From the NCBI GenBank assembly GCA_018657065.1, contig JABHXU010000015.1, positions 52,191 to 116,190 of the forward strand: a DNA stretch of 64,000 nt, written 5' to 3'. The DNA comes from an archaeon (GTDB lineage Archaea > Nanobdellota > Nanobdellia > Woesearchaeales > GW2011-AR15). Of this stretch, positions 31,154-40,171 are shown one piece after another. Below the pieces are notes generated by a model that saw only the letters and a list, made by a program, of their open reading frames with translations, was not told the origin of the DNA and did not search any database. The translations under genes were made by a program, and so were the position numbers. The first letter of the stretch is position 1. Each line of letters begins with the position of its first letter.

Positions 31154-31938
31154 AACATGTTGGACTAGCACTAGGAAGTGGAGGAGCAAGAGGTTATGCA
31201 CATATAGGTGTAATAAAAATTTTACAAAAAAATAAAATTCCTATTGACTATGTGTCTGGAACAAGTATGGGCGCTGTTATTGGTGCATTTTATGCTTTAA
31301 ATTTGGATGTAGAAAAAATTGAAAAAGTAAGTCTTGAATTTCGAAAACTAGATATTTTAAAAAATCTAGTTGATATAAATAAACCTCACGAGTCTTTGTT
31401 AAAAGGGAAAAGAATTAGAAAATTTCTTGAAAAATATTTTGGTGATAAAACTTTTGATGATACAAAAATACCTTTATTAATCGGTGCTACAAATTTAGCA
31501 GATGGTTCACAAGTTATTTTTAATAAGGGAAAAATTGTAGATGCAGTCATAGCTTCAGCATCAATTCCTGGAATACTTCCTCCATTTGAATACAAGAATA
31601 ATCTTCTGATTGATGGAGGAGTTGCAGAAGGCTTGCCTGTTAGACTTGTTAAAAAAATGGGAGCAAAAATTGTAATTGGTGTTGATTTATATTCAGTTCC
31701 AGATTCAAAAGTAAAAAATAATCAAGCCTTTCATGTTTTAGAAAGAACTTATAATTTGCTTTTGTCAAAGCTTTCAGTTTATCAAGAATCTGAGTATAAT
31801 GGTAAGATTGTAGTTTTAAGGCCAGATACAGGTAAAGGATTTCAAATGTTTTCATTTGATAAAGCAGAACAAAATATAAAAATTGGCGAAGAAGAAGCAA
31901 AGAAACATCTAAAGGAAATTAAGGCGATGTTAAAATGA
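31150..31938 (+). CDS. Patatin-like phospholipase/esterase
   Basis: LGSGGARGYAHIGV, GTSMGA, DGG catalytic dyad region. Confidence 0.94.
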   Translation: MKHVGLALGSGGARGYAHIGVIKILQKNKIPIDYVSGTSMGAVIGAFYALNLDVEKIEKVSLEFRKLDILKNLVDINKPHESLLKGKRIRKFLEKYFGDKTFDDTKIPLLIGATNLADGSQVIFNKGKIVDAVIASASIPGILPPFEYKNNLLIDGGVAEGLPVRLVKKMGAKIVIGVDLYSVPDSKVKNNQAFHVLERTYNLLLSKLSVYQESEYNGKIVVLRPDTGKGFQMFSFDKAEQNIKIGEEEAKKHLKEIKAMLK

Positions 31939-33329
31939 GTTTTAAGAGTGAAGTGGTAATTGGACTCGAAATTCATGTTGAGTTAAATACAAAAACAAAA
32001 TTGTTTTGTTCTTGTCCTACTCAAGGTAAAGAAGAGCCAAATACAAGAACGTGTGAAATTTGTTTAGGACATCCTGGAAGTAAACCTAGAGTTAACAAAA
32101 AGGCAATTCTTTTTTCAGTAAAGTTAGCAAAAGCTTTGAATTGTAAATTAGCAAATCAAATTATTTTTTCTAGAAAAAATTATTTTTATCCAGATATGTC
32201 AAAAAATTATCAAATAACTCAATATGAAACACCTTTAGGTGAAAATGGATTTATTTTACTTTCTGATAAAAAAGTAGGAATAACAAGAGTTCATATTGAA
32301 GAAGATCCTGCAGCACTTGTTCATCCAGGGGGTATAGGGAAAGCTAAACAAGTATTTGTTGATTATAATCGATCTGGGAACCCTCTTTGTGAAGTTGTAA
32401 CTGAACCAGAAATTAATAATCCTAAAGAAGCAAGAGATTTTATGAAATCTCTTATAACAATTTTACAGTATCTAAATATTTTTGATCCAGATATTAATTT
32501 AATTAAGGCTGACGCAAATGTTTCAATTAAAGAATCAGGTTATAAAAGAGCTGAAATAAAAAATATTTCAGGATTTAAAGAAATACAAAGAGCTCTTGAA
32601 TATGAAATATTAAGACAAAAACAAGCTGTTCAAGATGGAGTTTTATTAAAACAAGAAACTAGAGCTTGGGATGCTAAAAAAGGAGTAACTCAATTGCTTA
32701 GAACAAAAGAAACAGAAGATGATTATGGTTATATTTTTGATCCAGATTTGGTTCCTATTGATGTAGATTTATTTAAAGTTAAGGTTCCTGAATTACCTGT
32801 TGATAAACAAAAAAGATACATTAAGGAATATAAAATAAGTAAAGAAGATGCATTTGTTTTAACAAATGAATTTAATTTAACAAATATTTTTGAAAAAGCT
32901 ATAAAAAAAGTAGATTCAATTCTTGCTTCAAAATGGATTAGAAGAGAACTGGTCAGGGTATTAAATTATAACAATATAGAAGTAACTGAAATGAAATTAG
33001 ATATTGAAGAATTTATTTCACTATTAGATTTACTTCAAAATAAAAAAATTACAGATAAAGTAGCTCAAAAAATTCTAGAAGAATTAGCTGTGAAAAAAAT
33101 TAGTGTTAAAAAATATATTAAAGAAAATAAACTTGAAGCAGTATCTGATTCAGGATTAATTGAAAAATTATGTAAAGAAGCAATTAATGAAAACTCTAAA
33201 GCAGTAGAAGATTATAAATCAGGAAATGAAAATTCATTAAATTTTTTACTTGGACAAGTTATGAGAAAATCTAAAGGAAAAGCTAATCCTAAAGAAATAA
33301 AAGAAAAATTAAAAAAATTATTGGATTAA
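31935..33329 (+). CDS. gatB: Asp/Glu-tRNA amidotransferase subunit B
   Basis: VVIGLEIHVELNTKTKLFC, CLGHPG. Confidence 0.96.
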   Translation: MSFKSEVVIGLEIHVELNTKTKLFCSCPTQGKEEPNTRTCEICLGHPGSKPRVNKKAILFSVKLAKALNCKLANQIIFSRKNYFYPDMSKNYQITQYETPLGENGFILLSDKKVGITRVHIEEDPAALVHPGGIGKAKQVFVDYNRSGNPLCEVVTEPEINNPKEARDFMKSLITILQYLNIFDPDINLIKADANVSIKESGYKRAEIKNISGFKEIQRALEYEILRQKQAVQDGVLLKQETRAWDAKKGVTQLLRTKETEDDYGYIFDPDLVPIDVDLFKVKVPELPVDKQKRYIKEYKISKEDAFVLTNEFNLTNIFEKAIKKVDSILASKWIRRELVRVLNYNNIEVTEMKLDIEEFISLLDLLQNKKITDKVAQKILEELAVKKISVKKYIKENKLEAVSDSGLIEKLCKEAINENSKAVEDYKSGNENSLNFLLGQVMRKSKGKANPKEIKEKLKKLLD

Positions 33330-34090
33330 CGATTTTTGTATCTTCTAATGTTTCCAATATTCTCTCCATTATCATTTTTAAGATGTGTGGGTCCATGTTC
33401 TAAAGCGTGGCAACTCATTTTTTCTAGAACTTCTAGAGCTTTTGGAGAAACATATTTTCCAGATGTTGAGATTCTATAGTTTTCATGTTTAAAGACTAGA
33501 CCAATATTTCCCTTAAGGTTACCTCCATTTTGCCATGCACCTGGAAATGTTACAAGTTCAGTTTGGTCAATCATATCTTCTAATTCAAGAATCATTTTAC
33601 TTGGATCCTTAGAGAATTTTTTAGTTGTCCAGTATAAATCAACATCATTAACTCCAGTTTTATTTGATCTGTGTAAAATTCTTTCTTTTGGTACGCTCAC
33701 CATGCTTTTTAAATCTGTAAATTCTGAAATTGGATCCCATGAGTTATTATACCAAGTTAATTCATCATTCCATGGAGAAGCAACATAAATATCTCCTTGA
33801 TGCAATCTCATAACTAAATCAAAATCAACTTCAGAAGGTTTTGTAGCGACAGGTGATAGGGTTGGAAAAGCAATGGTAGTATAAGGTCCAGGAAGTTTTA
33901 ATTCAGGATCGTAAGCTAAACCTAATTCATTCACTTTTACAATGTCTGTTTTATTTACTGAATCACCAATTAGTAAAGTTAGACTTTCTTTTGATAATCC
34001 CTTTGGAATGGGAATTCTTCGTCTTATAATTCTATCTTTGTCCGTCTTTTTTTTTGTCAAATAGTCCGCATATATTTCTAGATATTCCAT
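33326..34090 (-). CDS. Hypothetical protein, no recognised domain
   Basis: 254 aa clean ORF, divergent from alaX. Confidence 0.65.
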   Translation of the reverse strand: MEYLEIYADYLTKKKTDKDRIIRRRIPIPKGLSKESLTLLIGDSVNKTDIVKVNELGLAYDPELKLPGPYTTIAFPTLSPVATKPSEVDFDLVMRLHQGDIYVASPWNDELTWYNNSWDPISEFTDLKSMVSVPKERILHRSNKTGVNDVDLYWTTKKFSKDPSKMILELEDMIDQTELVTFPGAWQNGGNLKGNIGLVFKHENYRISTSGKYVSPKALEVLEKMSCHALEHGPTHLKNDNGENIGNIRRYKNR

Positions 34091-34318
34091 TTTACTACAC
34101 CTTTTTGTATAGCCCAGACTCTACTTGTTTATTCTGAAAAGACAACTTAAAATTGAAGTCTTTTCAATCAAATAATAAAAAGCAGAATTAAGGCTAGATA
34201 GCTAAAGCTAATAACAAAACTTATTGAGTTATTAGTTTTTAGCATCTGATGAGTTATGTTTTCTTAATATTTAAAAGTTTGCATTATGTTTTTATATTAG
34301 AGAATCATCCACTTTCAA

Positions 34319-35500
34319 ATGAAATATCATAAACAGATTTATGAAGATAAACAAAGGATTACTAGTTTAGAAAAAAAAGATTCATTTTTGTTTATTGAAG
34401 TTGAAGATACCATTTTTTACCCAGGAGGAGGAGGTCAGCCTCATGATACTGGAGTAATTGAGAATAATAATTTTCAAGGAAAGGTAGTTGAAGTTTTTAA
34501 AAAAGAAGATAAAATAATTCATAAAGTAAAATCAGTAAAAGGAAGCTTGAAAGTTGGTGATAGTGTTATATTAAAAATTGATAAAGAAAAAAGAGAAAAA
34601 ATAGTACGAATGCATACTGGAGAACATATATTTTACAAATGTTTGGAAAAAGAAATTAAAGGTTTAAAATTAAAAAAAATTGATCTTGATTCTAGTGAAA
34701 GTTCTTTTTTTGTTGAAGCATTAAATTTAACTTGGGAAGACGTTTTTAAAGCTGAAAAATTAGCAAATGAATTAATTGAAAAAGATTTACCAATAATCAA
34801 ACATCATTATACTAAAGAAGAAGCAATTAAACTAGGAAAATTAAGAATTAAGCCTGAAAGAATTAAGTCAAATAATATTAGAGTTATTGAAGTTAAAGAT
34901 TTTGATTGGTCTGCTTGCGCAGGATGTCATTCTAAATCTACGGGATTTATTGGAAATATTTTAATTACAAAGTTTGGTAAAGCAAAAGGAGGATATGAAA
35001 TTAGGTTTAAAGTGAATGTAAAATCTGAATTATATGATTTAGCTAAAACAAGTAGAATAGTAGCATCATTTTTGGAAACAGATCATAATAACATTTTAGA
35101 TAAAATAAAAAAAATAATTGATGATTCTGAAAACTATAAAAATAAATTTAGAGAATTATCCGCAAAATTATTAAGTAATTTTAGTGAAGAAATAATTAAA
35201 GATATTAATTTTATTTATGCACTAGTAGAAGAAGTTGAAAAAAAGCAATTAACAGATAAATCTAATGAATTGTTAAAAGAAAAAACAATAGTGTGTCTTA
35301 TTTCAACAAATAACGATAGATCAACAGTGTTACTTAATTCTTCAAAAGACTTAAAATTAGATGCACCAACTCTTTTAAACACAATTCTTTCAAATTTTGA
35401 TGGAAGAGGAGGAGGAAGAGATAATTTTGCAATGGGTAGTGTTGAATCTAAGTTCAAAGATAATGTTATAGTGGAATTCAAAAAAGAGCTTTCAAAATAA
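34319..35500 (+). CDS. alaX: Alanyl-tRNA editing protein AlaX-L (with DHHA1-like C-terminus)
   Basis: FYPGGGGQPHDTG, HTGEHI, CAGCHSKSTG, FDGRGGGRDNFAMGS. Confidence 0.92.
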   Translation: MKYHKQIYEDKQRITSLEKKDSFLFIEVEDTIFYPGGGGQPHDTGVIENNNFQGKVVEVFKKEDKIIHKVKSVKGSLKVGDSVILKIDKEKREKIVRMHTGEHIFYKCLEKEIKGLKLKKIDLDSSESSFFVEALNLTWEDVFKAEKLANELIEKDLPIIKHHYTKEEAIKLGKLRIKPERIKSNNIRVIEVKDFDWSACAGCHSKSTGFIGNILITKFGKAKGGYEIRFKVNVKSELYDLAKTSRIVASFLETDHNNILDKIKKIIDDSENYKNKFRELSAKLLSNFSEEIIKDINFIYALVEEVEKKQLTDKSNELLKEKTIVCLISTNNDRSTVLLNSSKDLKLDAPTLLNTILSNFDGRGGGRDNFAMGSVESKFKDNVIVEFKKELSK

Positions 35501-35529
35501 TTATATATTACTTTTTCTTTATATATTAA

Positions 35530-35994
35530 ATGAAGGTTAGAAAGTTTAGAAAAGAAGATACATCTAAAGTTTGTTATTTTGTTAGAAGAAATATGAAAGA
35601 AATTCTTCCTGATTTTTATCCTAAAGATGTGGTTGAATTTTTATATAAGCATGAAACACCTAAAAAATTTCTAAAAAGAGGAAAAAATAGAATTTATATT
35701 GTAGTAACAAAGAAAAAAAGAATTTTAGGAATAGCAGGGTTAGAAGAAAATGATGTTAAATCTTTTTTTGTGAATCCTAGTTACCATAAAAAAGGAATTG
35801 GAAATTTATTAATTAGTGAAATTGAAAAAATTGCAAAATTAAGAAAGTTAAAAACATTAACTGTTCATAGTTCTTTTAATGCTGAAGGTTTTTATGCTAA
35901 ATGTGGTTTTAAGAAAATTAGAAAATTTGCAAATAAAGTAGGACCTATTATTCTTGAAGGTATATTTATGGAAAAAAAATTAAATTATGAATAA
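35530..35994 (+). CDS. GNAT family N-acetyltransferase
   Basis: FFVNPSYHKKGIGNLLISEIEKIA. Confidence 0.9.
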   Translation: MKVRKFRKEDTSKVCYFVRRNMKEILPDFYPKDVVEFLYKHETPKKFLKRGKNRIYIVVTKKKRILGIAGLEENDVKSFFVNPSYHKKGIGNLLISEIEKIAKLRKLKTLTVHSSFNAEGFYAKCGFKKIRKFANKVGPIILEGIFMEKKLNYE

Positions 35995-36518
35995 ACCAAT
36001 TGACATTTGTTTTCAACACATTTTGATCCTATTGGTTCTGATGGACCACAAGGTTCGCAAACAACATCATCACACATTAAAGTTGGTTGGTTGATGTTCC
36101 ATTCATCTACATATGCTTTGTTCATTGGCATAGGACACGAACAACAACTATGCTCATATACAATTGAACAATCGTCATCTGTTTGACATGATGTTAAATC
36201 TTGTTCTTGATCAAAAGTTGCTTCACATTTATTATCAATACAATCTACACCTGTTGAAGGTCTACATTTATACATACAATTAGTTTCATAAGACTCAATT
36301 AGATCTTTTATTTTTGAACTTTGATCTTTATTAACAAAAATATTACATCCAAAAGGACATTTGCTTTCAACATCTATACAATCATCTTTTGTATCACAAA
36401 AATTTGCATTGTCAATTTCAACTTGAATGGAGCCTCCATCTATATTTTGGCTTATATTTCTAGAACATGCAGAAATAAGAAAAACAAGCACAATAAACAA
36501 TACTGTTATTTTTTTCAT
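35985..36518 (-). CDS. Cys-rich lipoprotein
   Basis: Lipobox FLISACS; many cysteines. Confidence 0.75.
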   Translation of the reverse strand: MKKITVLFIVLVFLISACSRNISQNIDGGSIQVEIDNANFCDTKDDCIDVESKCPFGCNIFVNKDQSSKIKDLIESYETNCMYKCRPSTGVDCIDNKCEATFDQEQDLTSCQTDDDCSIVYEHSCCSCPMPMNKAYVDEWNINQPTLMCDDVVCEPCGPSEPIGSKCVENKCQLVYS

Positions 36519-36623
36519 TTTGATTATAAATTGTTTTTGAGAGTTAAATATTTTATTGTTTTTTCACTTGACACACACTCGTTTATTTCATTCATTCGTA
36601 ATATCCAGGTCTTGTTCATTTTA

Positions 36624-36653
36624 CTCACAAGACACTGGACATTTCCGTGTGAG
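36624..36653. promoter_or_regulatory. Second CTCACAAGACA...TGTGAG dyad abutting TATA-like ATATATAAAT
   Basis: CTCACA/TGTGAG arms; near match to 18728-18750 with a 7-nt spacer insertion. Confidence 0.5.
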
Positions 36654-36697
36654 ATATATAAATAACATTTATCATTATATTGATTAGGTGATTTTAA

Positions 36698-36784
36698 ATG
36701 AGAAGACCAACAGATGTTATATACCAAATTGAAATGGATTTAAATGAAGAAATAGTAGGAATCTTAAAAGACATTCGTGGATAG
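36698..36784 (+). CDS. Microprotein, 28 aa (MRRPTDVIYQIEMDLNEEIVGILKDIRG)
   Basis: TATA-like box and palindrome directly upstream. Confidence 0.35.
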   Translation: MRRPTDVIYQIEMDLNEEIVGILKDIRG

Positions 36785-36833
36785 GTAGGATTTAAATATA
36801 AGATTTTTTTAAATTAGTTTTTAGGGGGTATTA

Positions 36834-37667
36834 TTGAGTTTTTTAAGTATAGGTATAACTGGAATTAGTGGAGGAGGAAAAAGCACAATTGCCAGAACTA
36901 TTTCTTTAGTTTTTGATGAAATTTTTGGGTCAGAAATTGGTTATATTGAACATGATGATTTATATCATGATAGATCTGTAGTTTTTGAGCTTCAAGGAAT
37001 AAAACATGATGAAAACTTAGATCCTGGCGCAAAAGAAGCATTAAAACAAGTTACATGGGATAGGCTTGATAATTTAAATTATCCAGGAACAATTGATGCT
37101 ATTGTGGCTGCACAAAGGGGTTCTGTTGAAGTTCCTAAATATATTAAAAAAACAGGGATTCATGAACCTAGAGAAGCTCCAATTCAAACAAGAGATGGGC
37201 TTGTTATGGAAGGATTGTTTTTATTATCTCCTGGTTATTCAGAATTCCCTCTTTATAATTCTAAAACTCAAGCAAAGGTTTCTCAGAAAGATATGCAAGA
37301 AGCAATTAATGCACAATTTGATTATAGAATTTTAATATGTTGCGAGGATAGAAAAGTTGCCAATCAAAGGAGAATTGATAGGGATGCTCATATGCAAAGA
37401 TCTGATGAATTAACTGAAAGATTAATTGCTCAAGCAGATGAATTTTATACAAATTGTGTTTTACAATTACAAGTTGATGATCCTAAGTATTTTCAAGCCG
37501 AAATTGATTGTGTAGATACTGAATCATGTATAAAAGGAATTTATGAATTTTTTAAATTAGTTTCTCAAGATAGAGGAGAACAAGATGAAAGATATAAAAT
37601 ATCAAATCCTAAAGCATTGAAATCATCAATAGAAAAACATTACAAAGCAATTGTAGAAGAAAAATAA
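36834..37667 (+). CDS. Uridine kinase/phosphoribulokinase-like P-loop kinase (TTG start)
   Basis: GITGISGGGKSTIAR Walker A; GGGGGT SD before TTG. Confidence 0.8.
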   Translation: MSFLSIGITGISGGGKSTIARTISLVFDEIFGSEIGYIEHDDLYHDRSVVFELQGIKHDENLDPGAKEALKQVTWDRLDNLNYPGTIDAIVAAQRGSVEVPKYIKKTGIHEPREAPIQTRDGLVMEGLFLLSPGYSEFPLYNSKTQAKVSQKDMQEAINAQFDYRILICCEDRKVANQRRIDRDAHMQRSDELTERLIAQADEFYTNCVLQLQVDDPKYFQAEIDCVDTESCIKGIYEFFKLVSQDRGEQDERYKISNPKALKSSIEKHYKAIVEEK

Positions 37668-38873
37668 TCATACTCTTAATAATTCTTTAAGTTCTAGCAT
37701 TATTCTATTTTCAAACTCGTAAACTTTTTCACCGTCTTTTTTATCAGCACTTAATACAGTCATTAATTGTCTGATCATAGATTTTTCAATATCTTTATCC
37801 CAATTAGTTACATTAATTTGCCCAACATGTTCGTTTATAAGTTCAGTTTCAATATCTTTTCCAGTTTCAATTTTTATTTCTTCATATTCTCTAGTTTCCA
37901 ATTTTGTTGTATTACGCATAACAAAATATGCACCTTTATCATAAGCAACATCATAAGCTTTTTTATAATCAATTTCAGATATTTTTCCTGATTCTAAGGT
38001 TCCTTTTATTCTTACTAAAACTAAAGCATCTTTAACATTAATATTATCAAATTGTTCAATTAATTCACTAGTTATATTTTCAGGAATTTTATGATTTGAA
38101 TTTATTTTTATTGTAATCACAGGTTTGACAATAATATCTTTTCTAATAATTTGCCCATTATTATAAATGTAAAATCCACCACCTTTTAATTCTTCAAGTT
38201 CAAAAAAAGTGTTTGGAAATAAGGGTCCAGGATAAATAACATTTTTATATCCTGGTAAATCTTTTTTTTCAACAATATGTACATGTCCTCCAGCATAATA
38301 GTCAAAATTTTTAGGCAATAAAGAAATAGGTGCAGAGTCCATTCTTTCTAAGTGTTTAGGTTTTAATTCTGTGAGTGCTGTATGAAACATGAAAATTTTA
38401 AACCCAGGTTCTTTTTCTAAACTATCTCTATCAAGTTCTTCATAAAAACTTCTTTCAAGCATTCCTCTTTTTCCTAGCATTCCAGTAATCTTTGCATTGG
38501 TTTTTTTGTCAATAGTAAATTTTAATCTTAATTTTGAATTTTCTACAGTTCCTTTTACTACATTAATACAAAGTCCTGCTTGTTCAAGTACATCTAACAT
38601 TGTTCTTCCACTTGGTGAAAAATCATGACTACCTGGAATTAAATAAACTGATATTTCTTTATCACTTAAATTTTTTAAAACTTTTACAACATCTTTTAAT
38701 TTATCAATTCCTGGAAGTGCAGTGTTAAATAAATCTCCAGATATTAAAATAAAATCTACATTTTCTTTAATTGAAATGTCAATAGCTTCAAAGAATGCTT
38801 GAATATTAAGTTCTTTTAATTTAGGATCTCTCCATGCTCCAATGTGACAATCAGCTATATGTGAGAATTTCAT
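37668..38873 (-). CDS. mre11: Mre11/SbcD-like DNA repair exonuclease
   Basis: FSHIADCHIG, LISGDLFN, GSHD, GGHVH. Confidence 0.88.
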   Translation of the reverse strand: MKFSHIADCHIGAWRDPKLKELNIQAFFEAIDISIKENVDFILISGDLFNTALPGIDKLKDVVKVLKNLSDKEISVYLIPGSHDFSPSGRTMLDVLEQAGLCINVVKGTVENSKLRLKFTIDKKTNAKITGMLGKRGMLERSFYEELDRDSLEKEPGFKIFMFHTALTELKPKHLERMDSAPISLLPKNFDYYAGGHVHIVEKKDLPGYKNVIYPGPLFPNTFFELEELKGGGFYIYNNGQIIRKDIIVKPVITIKINSNHKIPENITSELIEQFDNINVKDALVLVRIKGTLESGKISEIDYKKAYDVAYDKGAYFVMRNTTKLETREYEEIKIETGKDIETELINEHVGQINVTNWDKDIEKSMIRQLMTVLSADKKDGEKVYEFENRIMLELKELLRV

Positions 38874-38926
38874 CTTTATTAAATAGATTTTACGTATATT
38901 TAAAGGTTATCTAGAAGATACTAAAA

Positions 38927-40039
38927 CTAAACTCGTTCTTCAAATTCATTTACAAATTTAATTACAGACATTCCAGGTTTAGGAACTTTTTTAGGAAATC
39001 CAAATCTAGAGATACCGTAATCTGTTTTTAAACGTGATACTGATCCAGGAGATACATATGAAAAAGTATCACCTAATTGTTTCGCACCACGAATATGATT
39101 GTTTATATTGTGATAAGCATCTGTAAACATTAATTTGAATATGGCATTAATTCCTAAAAAGTTGAATTCACCTGCATGAGTATGTCCTGAAAAGATGGCA
39201 AGAGGATTTTTAGTTATTTTGCCATTAAATCCATCTAGATTGTGAGCCATAACAAGAACATTATTTTCATCAGGAATAGCATCATTATAATCTTGAGATG
39301 AAGCATCATATATACTTTGCCACCAGTTAATTCTATTTTTATGTTCTTTTGGTTGTTGAGTTTTATAAAAATATAAATCTCTTAAACCAACAATATGAAT
39401 AGGATTTTTTTGATAGTTTAATTTTGTAGATATATTATCTAAATAAGTTAGCCCATAACTTTCAAGTTCTTCTGCTAAACGTATCCATCTACCATTAAAA
39501 TAATCATGATTTCCACAAATGAAATAGGTTGCAGGTCTTCCATTTACATCTGAAAGATTAGGAACATCAACAAGTTCTTCAAAAAAATGTTTATGTTCTT
39601 TGATATTTGATATTTTACCTTCTTTTGATAAATCTCCTCCTACTAAAACAACGTCAATTTTACCTTTTGTTCTTTCAAAATAAGCTCTGTACTGATCTAT
39701 AAAATCTGGAACTGTATCATCAGGTTTTCTAATAAAAGGAAATATTTTTCTAAGTAAACTTGTGTGTCTTTCACCAAGATGTAAATCTGAGATTAAAGCA
39801 ATAGTTAGACCTTCTAGATCTTGGGCATTTGGATGTTTTACTTGAATTTCATGAACACAATCACCGTTAGGAAACATACCTACCTGAGTTTTCCATTCGA
39901 TATCAACAGAACTAGTTCCATTGTAGGGTTCAATTCCAATTCTTTCACGTAAATACCATTTTCTAAATGGAGAATTTAAAACAATTGTTCTTAATTTATT
40001 TCTTAAAGTTTCATTTTCTAATGTATGTTTAAAATTCAT
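38927..40039 (-). CDS. Calcineurin-like metallophosphoesterase
   Basis: LISDLHLG, VGGDLSK, CGNHDYF, SGHTHAGE. Confidence 0.88.
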   Translation of the reverse strand: MNFKHTLENETLRNKLRTIVLNSPFRKWYLRERIGIEPYNGTSSVDIEWKTQVGMFPNGDCVHEIQVKHPNAQDLEGLTIALISDLHLGERHTSLLRKIFPFIRKPDDTVPDFIDQYRAYFERTKGKIDVVLVGGDLSKEGKISNIKEHKHFFEELVDVPNLSDVNGRPATYFICGNHDYFNGRWIRLAEELESYGLTYLDNISTKLNYQKNPIHIVGLRDLYFYKTQQPKEHKNRINWWQSIYDASSQDYNDAIPDENNVLVMAHNLDGFNGKITKNPLAIFSGHTHAGEFNFLGINAIFKLMFTDAYHNINNHIRGAKQLGDTFSYVSPGSVSRLKTDYGISRFGFPKKVPKPGMSVIKFVNEFEERV

Positions 40040-40171
40040 TAGCGAGTTTTACAATTTTTCTTATATTTAAAGGTTCAGTAAATAATTAAAGTCATAGAAA
40101 TGTTTTTAAAGTTCATTTTATAAAAGAATAGTATAAATGGTTTTTTTAATTAAAAAGGAGTTGGTTTAAGT

